DNA of 64,000 nucleotides from Candidatus Tectomicrobia bacterium (lineage in GTDB: Bacteria > UBA8248), in assembly GCA_016192135.1 (NCBI GenBank), contig JACPUR010000002.1, forward strand, positions 1 to 64,000. The letters run 5' to 3'. The position numbers and the translations under genes were made by a program. This document shows positions 63,114 to 64,000 of the stretch, piece after piece; position 1 is the first letter of the stretch, and the number at the start of each line of letters is the position of its first letter. Below the pieces are notes generated by a model, which did no database searches, was not told where the DNA came from, and worked only from the letters and a program-made list of their open reading frames with translations.

Positions 63114-64000
63114 CCCGGCAGCTTGTACGCCTCCGGCTGGGGCTTGTTCGGCCGGGTGAACCAGAGCGGCCGGCGCAGCCCGCCCGGGCCGGGCGCGGGC
63201 CGGGTCATCTCCAGCCACTTCCTGTAGTGCTCGAAGCTCTTCCCGGTGTCCACCTCGATGTCCCCGTAGCGTTCCTCCGGCGCGGCCTTGAACACCCTGA
63301 CCCGCTGGTGCCAGCAGTGCATCCCGCTCAGGGGGTCGGGATTCACCGGGAAGGCGAGGTTCTGGTTCACCCCCACCTCGCGCCACCAGATGCGCGCGGT
63401 GTCGGGGTCCTGGCTCTGGAAGGGCTCGGCGCCGTGGATCTGGCGCATCTGGAACCGGCCGTCCTTCTCGTCCAGCCGGACGAGGGCGGAGGCGAGGCGC
63501 GGCGCGCCCATCTCCTCGTGCAGCCGCCAGCGGCCCAGGTGATGCGCCATGGCCACGATGCCGGGCTTCAAGCCCTCGGTCACCCAGCAGCGGGTGACGA
63601 AGCGGCCGATCTCCGTCTCGACCCGCACCAAGTCCCCCGTCTTGACGCCCAGCCGCTGGGCGTCCTCGGTGTGGAGCCAGAGCGGGTTGTTGTGGGTGAT
63701 CTCGTAGAGCCACTTCACGGCCGAGCGGGTGTGGATGAGGGTCGGGAGGCGGTAGTTCGGCAGGAGGTCGAACTCGTTCCGGGAGCGGTCCAGCTCCCGC
63801 CAGTAGACGTGGGTCTTCTCGTAGCGGGGGATGGCCTGGTCCGCCCACTTCCATTCGGCCAGGGTGGGGCTGTAGAACTCGAGCTTGCGCGAGGGCGTGG
63901 CGAAGCCGGCGCGGGGCTTGCCCCGGCTCATGCTGCCGATGGCCTGGCCGTCCTTGCGGACCGCCCCCGTGAGCGGGTCGATCTCGGCGCCCTCGGCCCC
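63110..64000 (-). CDS. molybdopterin oxidoreductase, C-terminal part (runs off the window)
   Basis: The frame is open to the window edge (N-terminus missing). The visible 296-residue tail contains NYRLPTLIHTRSAVKWLYEITHNNPLWLHTEDAQRLGVKTGDLVRVETEIGRF (the molydopterin dinucleotide-binding domain) and TEGLKPGIVAMAHHLGRW, then NPDPLSGMHCWHQRVRV. This is a DMSO-reductase-superfamily catalytic subunit. The missing N-terminus carries the Fe-S and Mo-ligand residues (Cys, Sec or Ser), so the subfamily and a possible Sec cannot be judged here. The TorD-like gene follows with ATGA overlap. Confidence 0.9.
   Translation of the reverse strand, partial: GAEGAEIDPLTGAVRKDGQAIGSMSRGKPRAGFATPSRKLEFYSPTLAEWKWADQAIPRYEKTHVYWRELDRSRNEFDLLPNYRLPTLIHTRSAVKWLYEITHNNPLWLHTEDAQRLGVKTGDLVRVETEIGRFVTRCWVTEGLKPGIVAMAHHLGRWRLHEEMGAPRLASALVRLDEKDGRFQMRQIHGAEPFQSQDPDTARIWWREVGVNQNLAFPVNPDPLSGMHCWHQRVRVFKAAPEERYGDIEVDTGKSFEHYRKWLEMTRPAPGPGGLRRPLWFTRPNKPQPEAYKLPG

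Overview
The window is a 64 kb piece of a high-GC, Gram-negative-type (two-membrane), aerobic bacterial chromosome. A TolC-type outer-membrane channel, a heptosyltransferase-like GT9 enzyme, an IHF/HU protein and a cytochrome c oxidase operon support that. The gene orders (ffh-rpsP-rimM-trmD-RNA methyltransferase-rplS, rnhB-yraN, and a clpB-dnaK-hspR-htpX-grpE-dnaJ block) and two apparent selenoproteins resemble deltaproteobacterial or related uncultivated lineages (Desulfobacterota, NC10, Tectomicrobia-like). I cannot fix the phylum by reading alone. GTG and TTG starts are common, and many adjacent genes overlap by ATGA/GTGA.

Layout. 0.1-1 kb: a mazEF toxin-antitoxin pair and a small unknown gene. 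1.1-5 kb: SRP/ribosome/tRNA-modification operon closed by a terminator. 5.1-7.1 kb: a bicupin and an alpha/beta hydrolase that separate rplS from rnhB-yraN. 8.2-17 kb (minus): a long operon with a degenerate receiver protein, valS, birA, coaX, an ExeA-like ATPase, an HD-GYP protein and a DUF3108 protein. 17-20 kb (minus): tolC-like, ruvX, mltG. 20.5-24.3 kb: ribF, LysE exporter, glutaredoxin-like protein, tRNA-Leu(CAG), M16 peptidase. 24.7-26.2 kb: a HigBA-type pair and an orphan HigA-like gene. 26.2-32.8 kb: phytase-like esterase, two Cys-motif proteins, Bax-inhibitor-1 protein, degenerate phosphoglycerate-mutase relative, luciferase-like monooxygenase. 33-34.5 kb: three tandem paralogous secreted proteins of unknown family. 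34.7-36.7 kb: two convergent selenoprotein genes, each with an in-frame UGA and a SECIS-like hairpin. 36.8-37.7 kb: IscA-like protein and Rrf2 regulator. 38-48 kb: protein-quality-control cluster ending in a DUF1844 gene and rpoZ. 48-53.8 kb: aminotransferase, IHF-like gene, queA, trmJ and two frameshifted toxin-antitoxin loci. 53.9-57.1 kb: double nitroreductase and glycosyltransferase. 57.3-61.4 kb: Rrf2 regulator and cytochrome c oxidase operon. 61.4-64 kb: two unknown small genes, a TorD-like chaperone and the end of a molybdopterin oxidoreductase that runs off the window.

The most notable content is the pair of selenoprotein genes, which conventional gene calling would truncate: an ArsC-like protein with a U-A-T-C redox motif, and a radical SAM protein ending in the CUAEP tail. 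Next are the three tandem secreted paralogs, and a family of intergenic palindromes whose outer arms are constant while their cores vary yet stay self-complementary. At least five toxin-antitoxin loci are present; two of them carry frameshifts while the long housekeeping genes are intact.
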